Positions 43,168 to 52,424 of a DNA stretch of 64,000 nucleotides are shown here, in pieces (the stretch's first letter is position 1; each line of letters starts with the position of its first letter). Under the pieces are notes generated by a model. It saw nothing but the letters and a program-made list of their open reading frames with translations. It was not told the origin of the DNA and did no database searches. Origin of the DNA: Prevotellaceae bacterium UBA4361 (lineage in GTDB: Bacteria; Bacteroidota; Bacteroidia; Bacteroidales; Bacteroidaceae); contig DGSN01000071.1 of assembly GCA_002393575.1 (NCBI GenBank), positions 64,687-128,686 of the forward strand, in the 5' to 3' direction. The translations under genes were made by a program, and so were the position numbers.

Positions 43168-43213
43168 ATAAAAGTCAGCACTTGTCAATGAGTGCTGACT
43201 TTTATCGCTTTTT
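43168..43213. terminator. Terminator
   Basis: ATAAAAGTCAGCACT (43168-43182) pairs perfectly with AGTGCTGACTTTTAT (43191-43205), then CGCTTTTT. It lies between the convergent esterase and CotH-like genes. Confidence 0.82.
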
Positions 43214-43483
43214 GCTGGGCAGTGTTGTTTAGTAAGTTAAAAATAAAAGTCTTTAGAGAAAGATTTCTGCCTCGTAGAGGCACTACAAAAGCACATATTT
43301 TGTTATATCGAACTCACGTTATAAAGAGGTTGCAAAGATAATTTTTTTCTGTGAAAAAAACTAAAAACTATGATGTCTTAACGAAAAAAATCAAGTTTGG
43401 CATTATTTCCGTCTCTTTGTCCCTCGTTTTGTGCTGTTCAAGAGACAATCCTTTCATTATTAGGGCTTAAGGGAAAGTCTGTG

Positions 43484-45115
43484 CTAAGGTTTTGGGGGAA
43501 AGAAAGGGAATCCGTTGAACGGTGGCATTTTCTTTTCCTTCGGTTCCTGGATGCGTGGTTGAAAGTCCTTGTCGAAACGGCTGATGTTGCGGTCGAGGAA
43601 GGACAAACGGTCTGTTAGCCATTGCTTCAAGATGCTGATTTCTTCTTCGTAGGAGCTGACTCTGTAGGCAGCAAACCAGCCAATGGCATCTCCAAAGCCT
43701 CCCATCGCAGGGAAGCCTCCCATTGCAGGAAATGCTCCGAATCCATCGGGAATGGAGTCTGGGTTGAAAGGTGGAAATGCTCCGAATCCATTAGGAATAG
43801 AGTCAGGGTTGAAAGGTGGAAAATCGCCGAATCCATCGGGAATAGAGTCGGGGAAATGGAATGGAAAGGCAAAAGCGGTGAAGGGTGAAGAGTGAAGAGT
43901 GGAGGGAGTACTTTGTAATGTGTCCTTTGTACTTGTTTTCTGCTCTTCTGATACCAGCAATTCGGGATATTTCTTGAAATGCCGCTCGGCTGAGGCTTGC
44001 AGCAGTGCGGCTTGCTGGTCGATGAATCGGTTGATGGCTTTCTGGCTGAGAATGCCTTTTCGCAACTGCAAGTAGCGTTGCTTGACAGCATTGCGGAACG
44101 ATGGGTCTTGCAAGAGCCGTTGCCAAAGAGCTGGCGTTGGCTGTGTGTTTCCTCCTTCAAAGCACCATGCCTCGATGTTGTTGGCATTGCAGAAATTGCA
44201 GTTGCCGTATGCCAGGTTGTAGTCCCAAACAGGACCTGCAAAGAGTTTCCCAATGGTGCCATCCTCCTTGTCCTTTTCCTTGTAGAAATAGGCACTGCGC
44301 TTGTAGCCGTCGGCATTGAGACTGAGTTCGGTGTGGATGAAGTAATCCACAAACGAAGGAACGTCGATGAATCTTGAATATCCCCATTTCGGGTCAGTGA
44401 AATGCTCGGACTGAATCGTGAGTTCCACGGAGTCGATGAATTGCTGGATATATGCCATCTGTTCGGGCTGAAGCTTCTTCTTCGACGGATAGATGCACGA
44501 CCATGTGATTTCGCTGGTCATGATGCCTTCCCCAATTCCAGGCACTTTCGACTTGAAGGTAGCATCCTTTTCGTTGTAAGTGTCGATACGCAGGATGTAA
44601 CCGCCTGTCAGTTCGCGCCCAGCCGTGTCGCGCTTCTTCACGTTGGATATGTTGACTCGTTGTTCGCCCCTCTTGATGGCTTCGCAAAGGATGTAGATGC
44701 CTCGGTATTCGTCGTCCATGTAGAGTTCCACCATTTTTGTTCTGGGTCCCCAATGCCCCATGTCGCGCCACAGTTGAAACGCCAACGGGTCGCGCATCAT
44801 TGACACGTCATTGTAGGGTGCCAGCAGCACCCATTGGCTGTGGGCTGGCATTCCCATGAGAGGGAAGTCTCGTTCGCTGCCGTCGGCATGGCGCAGTTCG
44901 AGGGTGTATTTCTTTTGGTTGAAACTGAGGGAACTGTTGCCTCTCAGTTTGATGCCGATGGCTCCGTGGTAGTCGCCTGTCTCCATCTGTGCCGTCACTT
45001 TTTGGGTGGCATTCAGTGGAGTGCTGGTGCTGATTCTCACGACGGGGAGTTGCTTTTGGGCTAATAGGGATAAACTCATCATTAGCCCAACAAGGATGAT
45101 GGTCTTGCGTTTCAT
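43484..45115 (-). CDS. Secreted CotH-kinase-family protein with Phe/Pro repeats
   Basis: The 543-residue protein has a signal peptide (1-19) and a CotH domain: IGIKLRGNSSLSFNQKKY, WVLLAPYNDVSMMRDPLAF, VELYMDDEYRGIYILCEAIKRG, and the GPVWDYNLAYGN segment typical of CotH kinases. CotH proteins phosphorylate spore-coat proteins in Bacillus; the Bacteroidota role is unknown. The C-terminal third holds tandem repeats of PPFNPDSIP(D/N)GFGAF and AMGGFP. Just before them, TSTKDTLQSTPSTLHSSPFT is encoded by sequence of the dispersed intergenic repeat type (see findings). The tail ends FPFFPPKP without the common NGKK tail. Confidence 0.85.
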   Translation of the reverse strand: MKRKTIILVGLMMSLSLLAQKQLPVVRISTSTPLNATQKVTAQMETGDYHGAIGIKLRGNSSLSFNQKKYTLELRHADGSERDFPLMGMPAHSQWVLLAPYNDVSMMRDPLAFQLWRDMGHWGPRTKMVELYMDDEYRGIYILCEAIKRGEQRVNISNVKKRDTAGRELTGGYILRIDTYNEKDATFKSKVPGIGEGIMTSEITWSCIYPSKKKLQPEQMAYIQQFIDSVELTIQSEHFTDPKWGYSRFIDVPSFVDYFIHTELSLNADGYKRSAYFYKEKDKEDGTIGKLFAGPVWDYNLAYGNCNFCNANNIEAWCFEGGNTQPTPALWQRLLQDPSFRNAVKQRYLQLRKGILSQKAINRFIDQQAALLQASAERHFKKYPELLVSEEQKTSTKDTLQSTPSTLHSSPFTAFAFPFHFPDSIPDGFGDFPPFNPDSIPNGFGAFPPFNPDSIPDGFGAFPAMGGFPAMGGFGDAIGWFAAYRVSSYEEEISILKQWLTDRLSFLDRNISRFDKDFQPRIQEPKEKKMPPFNGFPFFPPKP

Positions 45116-45249
45116 AGATTTGAGTTTTTTAAGGTAAGTTTATGAGTTTATGAGTTTTTTAGTTTAACGTGAAGCGTGGAGCGTGAAGCGTGAAGCGATT
45201 GAACCGGATGGCATTTTTCACTTTTCACTTTTCACTTAATAAGTTTATG

Positions 45250-45326
45250 TCTCCTAAAGAAATAGACTAAATGTACTAAATTATTATTTTAAAAATTTTG
45301 CTGATTTTGCCGATTTCTTTAGGAGA
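45250..45326. repeat. MITE-like palindromic repeat, copy 1
   Basis: TCTCCTAAAGAAAT (45250-45263) and its exact inverse ATTTCTTTAGGAGA (45313-45326) bound 77 bp containing ACTAAATGTACTAAAT and TTTGCCG. A second copy lies at 52343-52410. Confidence 0.85.
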
Positions 45327-45381
45327 TTTTTTCACTTTCAAGCCGGACGGCTTCTCCTCCCTTTGGGGAGGTTGGGAGGGA

Positions 45382-46038
45382 CTACTGAAGGGAACTGTTT
45401 TGGAGAACGATGATGGATTCTGGACCCATGTTGAAGATGAGGTCAACGATGCTCAGGTTGGGCAGAAAACCATGTTTGGAGGAGAACACCTGATAGTAGG
45501 GTGTGGGACTGAAAGAAGCATCGAGCGAGAGGTCCTGCTTGGGGGAGATGAGGTCGCGGAAATCGGCGAATCCATCGGAAGAAACTGCTGTCTTCTCTTG
45601 GTACTCAGTGGTGCGTTGCAGCCGAGGATGAATGTCGATGAGTTCGCAGCATTTCGCTATCAATGCTTCGTTGAAATCGAGCAGATAATCATGTTTTTTC
45701 TCGTAGAAAGGACGAAAGTCGTCCTGATAGTATTCGAAGAACGGACTATTGAAATAGCTGGAACTGAGAGCCTGCCAATGCTGGTGCCGCCAGTTGCCGT
45801 GCTCGCTGATGCGGAGGTCGCGGATGAGTCTGCTTCCGTTGGCTGGCTTCTCTACAGGTACGGTGAGCGACAGTGGTCCTGTCGGTGAGTCGATGATGCA
45901 GCGGTTGCGATAGGTCTGTTTGATGTAGCTTTCACAGGCTTCCACACTGACAGTGCAAGCTCCGTCGGGACTCTTTTCCGTTCCGAGGAGCTTGGTAAAC
46001 CATTGGATAGGTGGCAAATATGCTGTGGATAGAATCAT
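45382..46038 (-). CDS. WbqC-like family protein
   Basis: The ATG at 46038 (MILSTAYLPPIQWFTKLL) is chosen over the upstream in-frame ATG at 46110, whose extra 24 codons lie in a heptamer array. The 218-residue protein matches the WbqC-like family: YLPPIQWF, SYIKQTYRNRC, then WRHQHWQALSSSYFNSPFFEYY. The function of this family is not firmly known; it is linked to surface polysaccharide synthesis in some bacteria. It is the last gene of the dapB-lepB-wbqC cluster, an arrangement that recurs in Bacteroidales. Confidence 0.88.
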   Translation of the reverse strand: MILSTAYLPPIQWFTKLLGTEKSPDGACTVSVEACESYIKQTYRNRCIIDSPTGPLSLTVPVEKPANGSRLIRDLRISEHGNWRHQHWQALSSSYFNSPFFEYYQDDFRPFYEKKHDYLLDFNEALIAKCCELIDIHPRLQRTTEYQEKTAVSSDGFADFRDLISPKQDLSLDASFSPTPYYQVFSSKHGFLPNLSIVDLIFNMGPESIIVLQNSSLQ

Positions 46039-46044
46039 GTGGAA

Positions 46045-46165
46045 ATTATGAATGAAGAATGTAGAATGAAGAATGTAGAATGAAGAATTAAGAATGTATT
46101 TTGCCACCATCCAGAGGCGTTATTCTTCATTCTACATTCTTCATTCTTCATTTAAGCGTAGCGCT
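46045..46165. repeat. Inverted heptamer arrays
   Basis: GAATGAAGAATGTAGAATG-type units (46046-46095) face ATTCTTCATTCTACATTC-type units (46120-46165), next to the lepB stop codon. Confidence 0.7.
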
Positions 46166-46171
46166 CATTCT

Positions 46172-47686
46172 TCATTTTATATTGGCTACCCACTTGAAGA
46201 TGCGGTTCCAGCGGTAGTGGGCTGATTCAGGGTTGGCATCGTCGGAAACGGACAGCCAAACAAAGAGAGGCTTGCCGACGATGTGGTCTTCAGGGACAAA
46301 ACCCCAGTAGCGTGAGTCGGCAGAGTTGTGGCGGTTGTCGCCCATCATCCAGTAGTAGTCCATCTTGAAGGTGTATTCTTTGGCTTCCTCACCATTGATG
46401 TATATTTTGCCGTTGCGCACATCGAGCGTGTTGCCCTCGTAGGCACGGATAGGACGTTCATAAATGGCGATGTTCTTCATGTTAAGCTTCACCACGTCGC
46501 CCTTCTTAGGAATATACACGGGTCCGTAGTTGTCGCGCGTCCAGCCGTAGTCGTGGTCTAAAGGATAGAGCCTTCCGTGGTATCCGTCTTTCACTTCCAC
46601 GATGCTGTCGATGAGTTCGGGATGACTCAGCAGTGCGGTTCTGGCAGCTTCTGTGAGTGGCATACCGTCGGTGTAGTTGTGGATGCCTGAATGGTCCTCG
46701 TCGCTGATGTTGAGGTCGGCACGAAGCTTGTCGGGCAGGAACTGTCCGTTCTTCGTATAGACCTTGTAGTTGAACTGTGCCAACTCTGGCTGAGGCATAG
46801 GTTTGCCATCGAGGTAGATGACCTTGTCCTTGATTTGCAGAGTCTGTCCTGGCAGACCTACGCATCGCTTCACGTAGTTCTCGCGGCGGTCAGTAGGGCG
46901 AACCTTCACGTCGCCATACTTGTTTTTCTGCTGCTTCACCACTTCCTTGCCTATGCCATACACGGCATAGAACTGCTCCATCTGTTCCTCCGTGGAGTGT
47001 CCTTTCAGGTCGGGGATGTACTGGCCGTTGTCGGTAATCACCTGCTGACCGATGTTGTAGCAGAGGTCGTAGAAGTCGTAAGCATAATCCACAGCCACGG
47101 TGTCGCCAGCAGGATAGTTGAACACGACGATGTCGCCAAGTTCCACATTGCCCAATCCCTTCACGCGACGATAGTCCCAATGAGGCCATTCGATGTAGGA
47201 CTTGCAGTTGAAGAGAGGCAGTGTGTGCTGCGTGAGTGGCATGGTGAGCGGTGTCTGCGGAATGCGCGGACCATAACTGAGTTTCGACACCAACAGGTAA
47301 TCACCTGTGAGCAGCGACTTCTCCAACGAAGAAGAAGGAATCTTGTAGTTCTGGAAGAAGAAATTGTTGACGAAATAGACGGCAACGAGAGCGAACACGA
47401 GTGCATCCACCCAACTCATGATGGTGCGTCCAGCCGTGTCGAGGCTCTTCCACCAGCCCCAGTTGATTTTCTTCGAGATGTAGGCATCGTAGATGAAAGG
47501 CACGACGAGCAGTCCCCACCAGCTCTTCACCCAGTAGCAGAAGGCGAGATAGAGTGCCAGCACGATGATGAAGCGAACCCATTTCTTTGCCTTCGATTGT
47601 GACTTTTGTTCTTCCTTTTCTTCTTGTTCCCTCACCTTCTTGGTGCGGATTTTCGAATAGTCGGGTTTACTTGAGAATATGCCCAT
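46172..47686 (-). CDS. lepB: Signal peptidase I
   Basis: The 504-residue S26 peptidase has a charged N-terminus, membrane segments at about 37-68 and 90-112, and the catalytic Ser120 in KIPSSSLEKSLLTGD. The general-base Lys lies in ENYVKRCVGLPGQ, and the GDNRHNSADSRYWG box comes near the end. It removes Sec, and probably Tat, signal peptides at the outer face of the inner membrane. It is much longer than E. coli-size insertions would predict, because of an extended region between the Ser and Lys boxes, as usual in Bacteroidota. It lies downstream of dapB. Confidence 0.95.
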   Translation of the reverse strand: MGIFSSKPDYSKIRTKKVREQEEKEEQKSQSKAKKWVRFIIVLALYLAFCYWVKSWWGLLVVPFIYDAYISKKINWGWWKSLDTAGRTIMSWVDALVFALVAVYFVNNFFFQNYKIPSSSLEKSLLTGDYLLVSKLSYGPRIPQTPLTMPLTQHTLPLFNCKSYIEWPHWDYRRVKGLGNVELGDIVVFNYPAGDTVAVDYAYDFYDLCYNIGQQVITDNGQYIPDLKGHSTEEQMEQFYAVYGIGKEVVKQQKNKYGDVKVRPTDRRENYVKRCVGLPGQTLQIKDKVIYLDGKPMPQPELAQFNYKVYTKNGQFLPDKLRADLNISDEDHSGIHNYTDGMPLTEAARTALLSHPELIDSIVEVKDGYHGRLYPLDHDYGWTRDNYGPVYIPKKGDVVKLNMKNIAIYERPIRAYEGNTLDVRNGKIYINGEEAKEYTFKMDYYWMMGDNRHNSADSRYWGFVPEDHIVGKPLFVWLSVSDDANPESAHYRWNRIFKWVANIK

Positions 47687-47895
47687 GATGATGTTCTGTT
47701 TTTTTTCAATTGTTTAGTGTTTAACGTGAAGAGTGAAGAGTGAAGCGTGAAGCGACCTTCGTGAGTTAAAAGTTAATGGTTAAAAGATAATATGACTCTG
47801 CTCATTGGCATTTTTAATTTTTAACTTATCTAAAACTCAAAAACTTAAAAACTCAAAAACTTAAAAACTCAAAAACTCAAAAACTTATATATTGC

Positions 47896-48651
47896 TTAGA
47901 ATTGGAACAAATCCTCAGTAGTGAGAAGTCCTTTATGATTCTTGGTGTATTCCGCTGCGAGAACGGCACCAAGGGCAAAACCCTTGCGCGAATGAGCATC
48001 GTGGGTGATGCTGATGCAGTCGGCTTCCGAGTCGTAGGTCACCGTGTGGATGCCAGGTACCTCGTCGCGACGGATGGAACTGATTGGGATGAGGTTGTCA
48101 GCACATTCCTCCGTGCCCGACAGCGTACCATCGGCAGCGAGCAGTGTGCCGTGCGTCCAGTCGGTCTTGCGGTCGAGGTTCTCTATGATTCCTTCGGCAA
48201 GCGTGATGGCAGTGCCGCTGGGAGCATCCAGCTTGTGGATGTGGTGCGTCTCGCTCATCTTCACCTCGTAGTCAGGAAACTGATTCATGATTTTTGCCAA
48301 ATACTTGTTGACGGCTGAGAAAATGGCAACGCCCACGCTGAAGTTCGATGCCCAGAAGAGCGTTTTGCCTTCGAGTGTGCATGCACGACGCACGTCCTCG
48401 CCATGTTCTTTCAGCCAGCCCGTACTGCCCGACACCACCTTCACGCCTGCTTTCCATGCCTTCAGGTAGTTGCCGTATGCCACTTGTGGAGCGGTGAATT
48501 CGATGGCGACATCTGCGCTTTTGAATGCGTCCGATTCAAAATCCTCCTGGTTGTCGATGTCGATGATTGAAACGATTTCGTGTCCTCTTTCGCGAGCAAT
48601 CTGTTCTATCATTTTGCCCATTTTGCCGTAGCCTATCAATGCTATTTTCAT
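47896..48651 (-). CDS. dapB: 4-Hydroxy-tetrahydrodipicolinate reductase
   Basis: The 251-residue enzyme has the N-terminal nucleotide-binding motif IGYGKMGKMI and the substrate motif ETHHIHKLDAPSGTA. It makes tetrahydrodipicolinate for lysine and peptidoglycan; Ddh at 29176-30075 uses that product. It is a little shorter than enterobacterial DapB, as is usual for Bacteroidota. A TAAATTTG -7 box at 48674-48681 should start the dapB-lepB-wbqC transcript. The 209-bp gap to lepB contains only GTGAAG and AACTCAAAA-type arrays. Confidence 0.95.
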   Translation of the reverse strand: MKIALIGYGKMGKMIEQIARERGHEIVSIIDIDNQEDFESDAFKSADVAIEFTAPQVAYGNYLKAWKAGVKVVSGSTGWLKEHGEDVRRACTLEGKTLFWASNFSVGVAIFSAVNKYLAKIMNQFPDYEVKMSETHHIHKLDAPSGTAITLAEGIIENLDRKTDWTHGTLLAADGTLSGTEECADNLIPISSIRRDEVPGIHTVTYDSEADCISITHDAHSRKGFALGAVLAAEYTKNHKGLLTTEDLFQF

Positions 48652-48673
48652 GTTTTCAGTATTTTTTCGTGTG

Positions 48674-48681
48674 CAAATTTA
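48674..48681 (-). promoter_or_regulatory. dapB promoter -7 box
   Basis: CAAATTTA reads TAAATTTG on the minus strand, 23 bp before the dapB start. Confidence 0.6.
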
Positions 48682-48719
48682 CGCAATTTCGTTGATAATC
48701 TTTATCTTTGAAGCTTTTT

Positions 48720-48805
48720 TAATTCAAGTTTATATGTTTTTAAGTCTTTAAGATAAGTTTATGAGTTTATGAGTTTATGAGTTTTTAAGTTTTTGAGTTT
48801 TAAAT
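48720..48805. repeat. Degenerate AGTTTATGAGTTT tandem array
   Basis: Imperfect units such as AAGTTTATGAGTTT and GTTTTTAAGTTTTTGAG recur. The same type of array lies at about 38570-38610, 45120-45165 and 47825-47885. Confidence 0.65.
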
Positions 48806-48877
48806 TAACTTTTCATTCTACTCCCCTCGCCTTTTGGAGAGGGGTTGGGGGTGAGGCTTTTTTACTTCAATATCATC

Positions 48878-50191
48878 ATGGAACAATTAATTCATTACGT
48901 TTGGAAACATAAGATATTGCCGCTGCATGAGTTGCGCACCACCGATGGCAGGGTGGTGGAGGTGGTGAATCCTGGCATCCACAACCACGATGCTGGTCCC
49001 GACTTCTTCAATGCTATGGTGAAAATCGATGGACAGCTGTGGGTGGGAAACGTGGAAGTACACGTCCATTCCAGCGATTGGCACCGCCATCATCACGACA
49101 ACGACGAGGCGTATCAGAATGTCATCCTGCACGTAGTGAGCGAAGCCGACTGCGAGGTGTGCTATCCCAACGAAGCCGACAAGAAGATTCCGCAACTGGT
49201 GGTCCGTGTGCCCGACTATGTGTTGCAAAACTACGATGAATTGGCACGTTCCGACAAACAGCCCCGTTGTCGGAATGTGATTGCTTCGCTACCGTCGCTG
49301 ATGGTACACAGTTGGCTGTCGGCATTGCAAATAGAACGACTCGAAGAACGCACCGCCCAAATCATGGCACGTCGTGAAAACTGCGACAAGGATTGGGAAA
49401 GCACCTTCTTCGTCACGATGGCACGCAACTTCGGCTTCGGCATCAATGGCGATGCCTTCGAGACTTGGGCACGAAGCGTTCCACTGTCGGCGGTGGCGAA
49501 ACATCGTGACGACTTGTTCCAGGTCGAGGCCATCTTCTTTGGTCAGGCGGGATTGCTCGATGAGTTTCTGATTGGTGCCGACGATTATTACGACCGCTTG
49601 CAGAAGGAATATGTCTATCTGAAGCACAAATTCTCGTTGAAACCGATGAATCCCAAACTCTGGCGATTCCTCCGTCTGCGTCCGCAAAACTTTCCTCACA
49701 TCCGCATCGCTCAGTTGGCAATGCTCTATTACGAGCAGAAGCTGAATTTCTCAAAACTCCTGGTGGCAACCACGGAGAAGAATTTGCACGAATTGTTCGC
49801 AACGCAAGTAAGCGAATACTGGCAGACACACTATAGTTTCAACGCTAAAACGTCGAATCCATCGAAGAAAAACCTGTCTGCGTCATCGAAAAACCTGCTG
49901 GTCATCAACACCGTAGCTCCCATCCTTTTTGCCTACGGACGCTACAAGGGTTCGGAGGAGCTATGTGAACGCGCGCTCGGTTTCCTTCAGCAACTGAAGC
50001 CCGAAACCAACAGCATCGTCAGCAACTGGACAGATGCAGGTGTGCATTGTGAGTCGGCTGCCGATTCCCAAGCACTCATTCAGCTTCATCGCAAGTATTG
50101 CGAGCCTCACAACTGCCTCCGTTGCCGTTTCGGTTACGAGTTTATCCGTCATACACCCGACTTCCTCAGGGAAAAGGACTCGCCATCCTGA
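48878..50191 (+). CDS. DUF2851 family protein
   Basis: The ATG at 48878 (MEQLIHYVWKHKILPL) is the conserved start; the in-frame ATG at 48845 would add 11 residues with no family support. The 437-residue protein matches DUF2851: NPGIHNHDAGPDFFNAMVKI, WVGNVEVHVHSSDWHRH, and a Cys-rich end CEPHNCLRCRFGYEF. The GPDF...EVHV core resembles a nuclease-like fold, but no activity is known. It is probably cytoplasmic. Confidence 0.88.
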   Translation: MEQLIHYVWKHKILPLHELRTTDGRVVEVVNPGIHNHDAGPDFFNAMVKIDGQLWVGNVEVHVHSSDWHRHHHDNDEAYQNVILHVVSEADCEVCYPNEADKKIPQLVVRVPDYVLQNYDELARSDKQPRCRNVIASLPSLMVHSWLSALQIERLEERTAQIMARRENCDKDWESTFFVTMARNFGFGINGDAFETWARSVPLSAVAKHRDDLFQVEAIFFGQAGLLDEFLIGADDYYDRLQKEYVYLKHKFSLKPMNPKLWRFLRLRPQNFPHIRIAQLAMLYYEQKLNFSKLLVATTEKNLHELFATQVSEYWQTHYSFNAKTSNPSKKNLSASSKNLLVINTVAPILFAYGRYKGSEELCERALGFLQQLKPETNSIVSNWTDAGVHCESAADSQALIQLHRKYCEPHNCLRCRFGYEFIRHTPDFLREKDSPS

Positions 50192-50235
50192 TGTTTAAGA
50201 CATGGAATCCTTGCATTGGGGACTCACTGCGACGA

Positions 50236-50311
50236 CGAGCGTTCGTTGCAACCACAACGAGGGCTCGTTTGATTCGCGGCGAGCGCTCGTTGAAAGTGAA
50301 ACGAGCCCTCG
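50236..50311. repeat. 22-bp palindrome quartet, cluster D
   Basis: CGAGCGTTCG, CGAGGGCTCG, CGAGCGCTCG and CGAGCCCTCG start at 50236, 50258, 50280 and 50302, exactly 22 bp apart. The rest of the 50192-50522 gap holds only the PAP2 gene promoter and AT-rich DNA. Confidence 0.88.
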
Positions 50312-50421
50312 TTGCCTTTGTATGTCGGTTTTCGCGGTGCTTTGTATTCCAAGTCTTGGTGAAAATAAAGCCCAATGCGAATTTTTTTAGTTAATTTTGT
50401 TTTATTTTTAAAAAATATAGT

Positions 50422-50429
50422 TATTTTTG
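50422..50429 (+). promoter_or_regulatory. PAP2 gene promoter -7 box
   Basis: TATTTTTG lies 93 bp before the ATG at 50523, in AT-rich sequence. Confidence 0.5.
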
Positions 50430-50522
50430 CAAATTATTATGAGATAGAGCGCTTTGAGTCTTTTAGGGCAACGAATTTCACGGGCTTCTTTTCGAATGTA
50501 AACTAAAAACAAACATACGCCA

Positions 50523-52313
50523 ATGAAAAAGATTTTTACGCTGGTCGCAGTTGCAATACTGTCTGTCCTGAATATACGGGCTTTTACGACGGCATCGCCC
50601 GATGATGCTTTGGCATTCTTTGGGCTGTCTCCATGCGAGTTCCCCACTTGTGACTTCCTTCCTTCGAACCTGACTGAACGTAAACTGCTGTTCTCTGAAA
50701 CCGAGGCGGAAGTGAATCCTATTCCTGATGCCAAACCGTCGGTCATGCTCGAAGACCATGCTCCGTGGGCAAAGGAAACGTGGCGGTGGAGCTACACCAA
50801 CCCCGACGTGAAGCCATACAAGGTGATGGATGACTTGACCTTTGTGGGTGTGCCTGTCTTTGTGGCGGGTATCATTGCCAAGAAGGAGAAGAAGTCGTTC
50901 CGCCAGAACACGAAGGACAACAAGCACACGCTGGTGACTGACTTCAAGACGAGCATCGACAACTATACGCAGTTCTTCGGTCCTGCGCTGACAACGGGAT
51001 TGAAGATTGCCGGTGTGGAAGGTCGTTCGGACTGGAGCCGCTATCTGGCATCGACAGCCATGTCGTATGGTATCATGGCAGCCTTTGTGAATGGCATCAA
51101 ATACACCGCCAAGGAGATGCGTCCCGATGGTTCGTCTGCTAATTCCTGGCCTTCGGGCCACACGGCTACTGCCTTCGTGGGTGCCACCATCTTGCACAAG
51201 GAATATGGTATGACGCGCTCTCCGTGGTATTCTGTGGCTGGTTATACGGTTGCCACTGCTACGGGTGTGATGCGCGTGCTGAACAACCGCCACTGGGTGA
51301 GCGACGTGCTCTCGGGTGCGGGCATCGGCATCATGTCGGGAGAGTTGGCATACGCGCTGAGCGACTTGATTTTCAAGGGTAGAGGTCTGCTTCGTGGCAA
51401 TTTTGAAGGTGGTCACAGCATCATCGAAAACCCTTCGTTCTTCTCGGTGTCGATGGGTGTTGGCATTGGTTCGAGAAATATGGACTTCGACTTGCAGAAG
51501 TTTGAGTTGGACGGATATGGCGACGGCGACAAGGATTTCAACCTGAAGTTTGGTGCATCCACATCCGTTGGTGTGGAAGGTGCCTACTTCTTCAATAAGT
51601 ACATCGGTTTGGGAGGTCGTCTGCGTGTGAACAGTTCGCCAATCAAGGGCTGGGACGGCATTGAAAGTTATGCTTGGGAAAGCTTGGTGGACGGTCTCTT
51701 CGGAGAAGGATACGAGGATGAGAATTATCAGCGTTTCCTTAATGGTGATGGTGTGTATGGCGAACCAGGCTACATGCCTGCACTTTTGGAAGAAGTGGAA
51801 TTCAAAATCAAGAGTGACCACTTGACGGAATTTGCTGGCGACCTCGGTGTATATTTCAATTTGCCACTTTCAAAGCGCTTTGCACTTGGCTCCAAACTGC
51901 TTGTAGGTCGCAGCATCATGCAGGAGGTGGACTTGAATGGTGTTGTCACGGGAGGAACCAGAGACGTGGATTTCGACGATGATGGCAACCTCACGGATGT
52001 GAAGCTCTTGCCAGATTTGTATCACACGGAATGGGACTACTTCACGGTGGGTGGTAACAAAACCATGAAGTTTGGCACGGGACTTTCGCTCACTTTCGCT
52101 TACAAGGAGAACTATGCTTGGCGAGTGTTCTGCGATTATGACTATACGCGCAAGACCTACACGATGACTTACGATCCTGGCGAATTCCTTCTTGACGCTT
52201 TGAACATAAGGGAAATGGCTGATTTCTTTGAGGTTGACTTCACCGAAAGCCAAAGCATCAAGAAAAACCGTCACACTTTCACCATTGGCGGTTCGTTCAC
52301 TATTTCGTTTTAA
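50523..52313 (+). CDS. PAP2 phosphatase fused to an outer-membrane-like beta domain
   Basis: The 596-residue protein has a signal peptide and a PAP2 phosphatase domain (about 130-285). The three phosphatase motifs are K-x6-RP in KYTAKEMRPDGS, PSGHT in SWPSGHTATAF, and SR-x5-H-like in RVLNNRHWVSDVLSG (Asn replaces the Ser of motif 3). Alternating polar/aromatic strands fill residues 300-596 and end in FTISF, the look of an outer-membrane beta-barrel. Such fusions occur in Bacteroidota and may dephosphorylate lipid A or undecaprenyl lipids. The domain boundary is approximate. Confidence 0.82.
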   Translation: MKKIFTLVAVAILSVLNIRAFTTASPDDALAFFGLSPCEFPTCDFLPSNLTERKLLFSETEAEVNPIPDAKPSVMLEDHAPWAKETWRWSYTNPDVKPYKVMDDLTFVGVPVFVAGIIAKKEKKSFRQNTKDNKHTLVTDFKTSIDNYTQFFGPALTTGLKIAGVEGRSDWSRYLASTAMSYGIMAAFVNGIKYTAKEMRPDGSSANSWPSGHTATAFVGATILHKEYGMTRSPWYSVAGYTVATATGVMRVLNNRHWVSDVLSGAGIGIMSGELAYALSDLIFKGRGLLRGNFEGGHSIIENPSFFSVSMGVGIGSRNMDFDLQKFELDGYGDGDKDFNLKFGASTSVGVEGAYFFNKYIGLGGRLRVNSSPIKGWDGIESYAWESLVDGLFGEGYEDENYQRFLNGDGVYGEPGYMPALLEEVEFKIKSDHLTEFAGDLGVYFNLPLSKRFALGSKLLVGRSIMQEVDLNGVVTGGTRDVDFDDDGNLTDVKLLPDLYHTEWDYFTVGGNKTMKFGTGLSLTFAYKENYAWRVFCDYDYTRKTYTMTYDPGEFLLDALNIREMADFFEVDFTESQSIKKNRHTFTIGGSFTISF

Positions 52314-52342
52314 AAAAGTGCTAAGACAAACGAAGAATAATA

Positions 52343-52410
52343 TCTCCTGAAGAAATATACTAAATGTACTAAATTTAAATTTTGCCGATTTAGCCAATTT
52401 CTTTAGGAGA
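52343..52410. repeat. MITE-like palindromic repeat, copy 2
   Basis: TCTCCTGAAGAAAT (52343-52356) and ATTTCTTTAGGAGA (52397-52410) bound 68 bp containing ACTAAATGTACTAAAT, as in copy 1 at 45250-45326. Confidence 0.85.
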
Positions 52411-52424
52411 CATATAAAGTAAAA

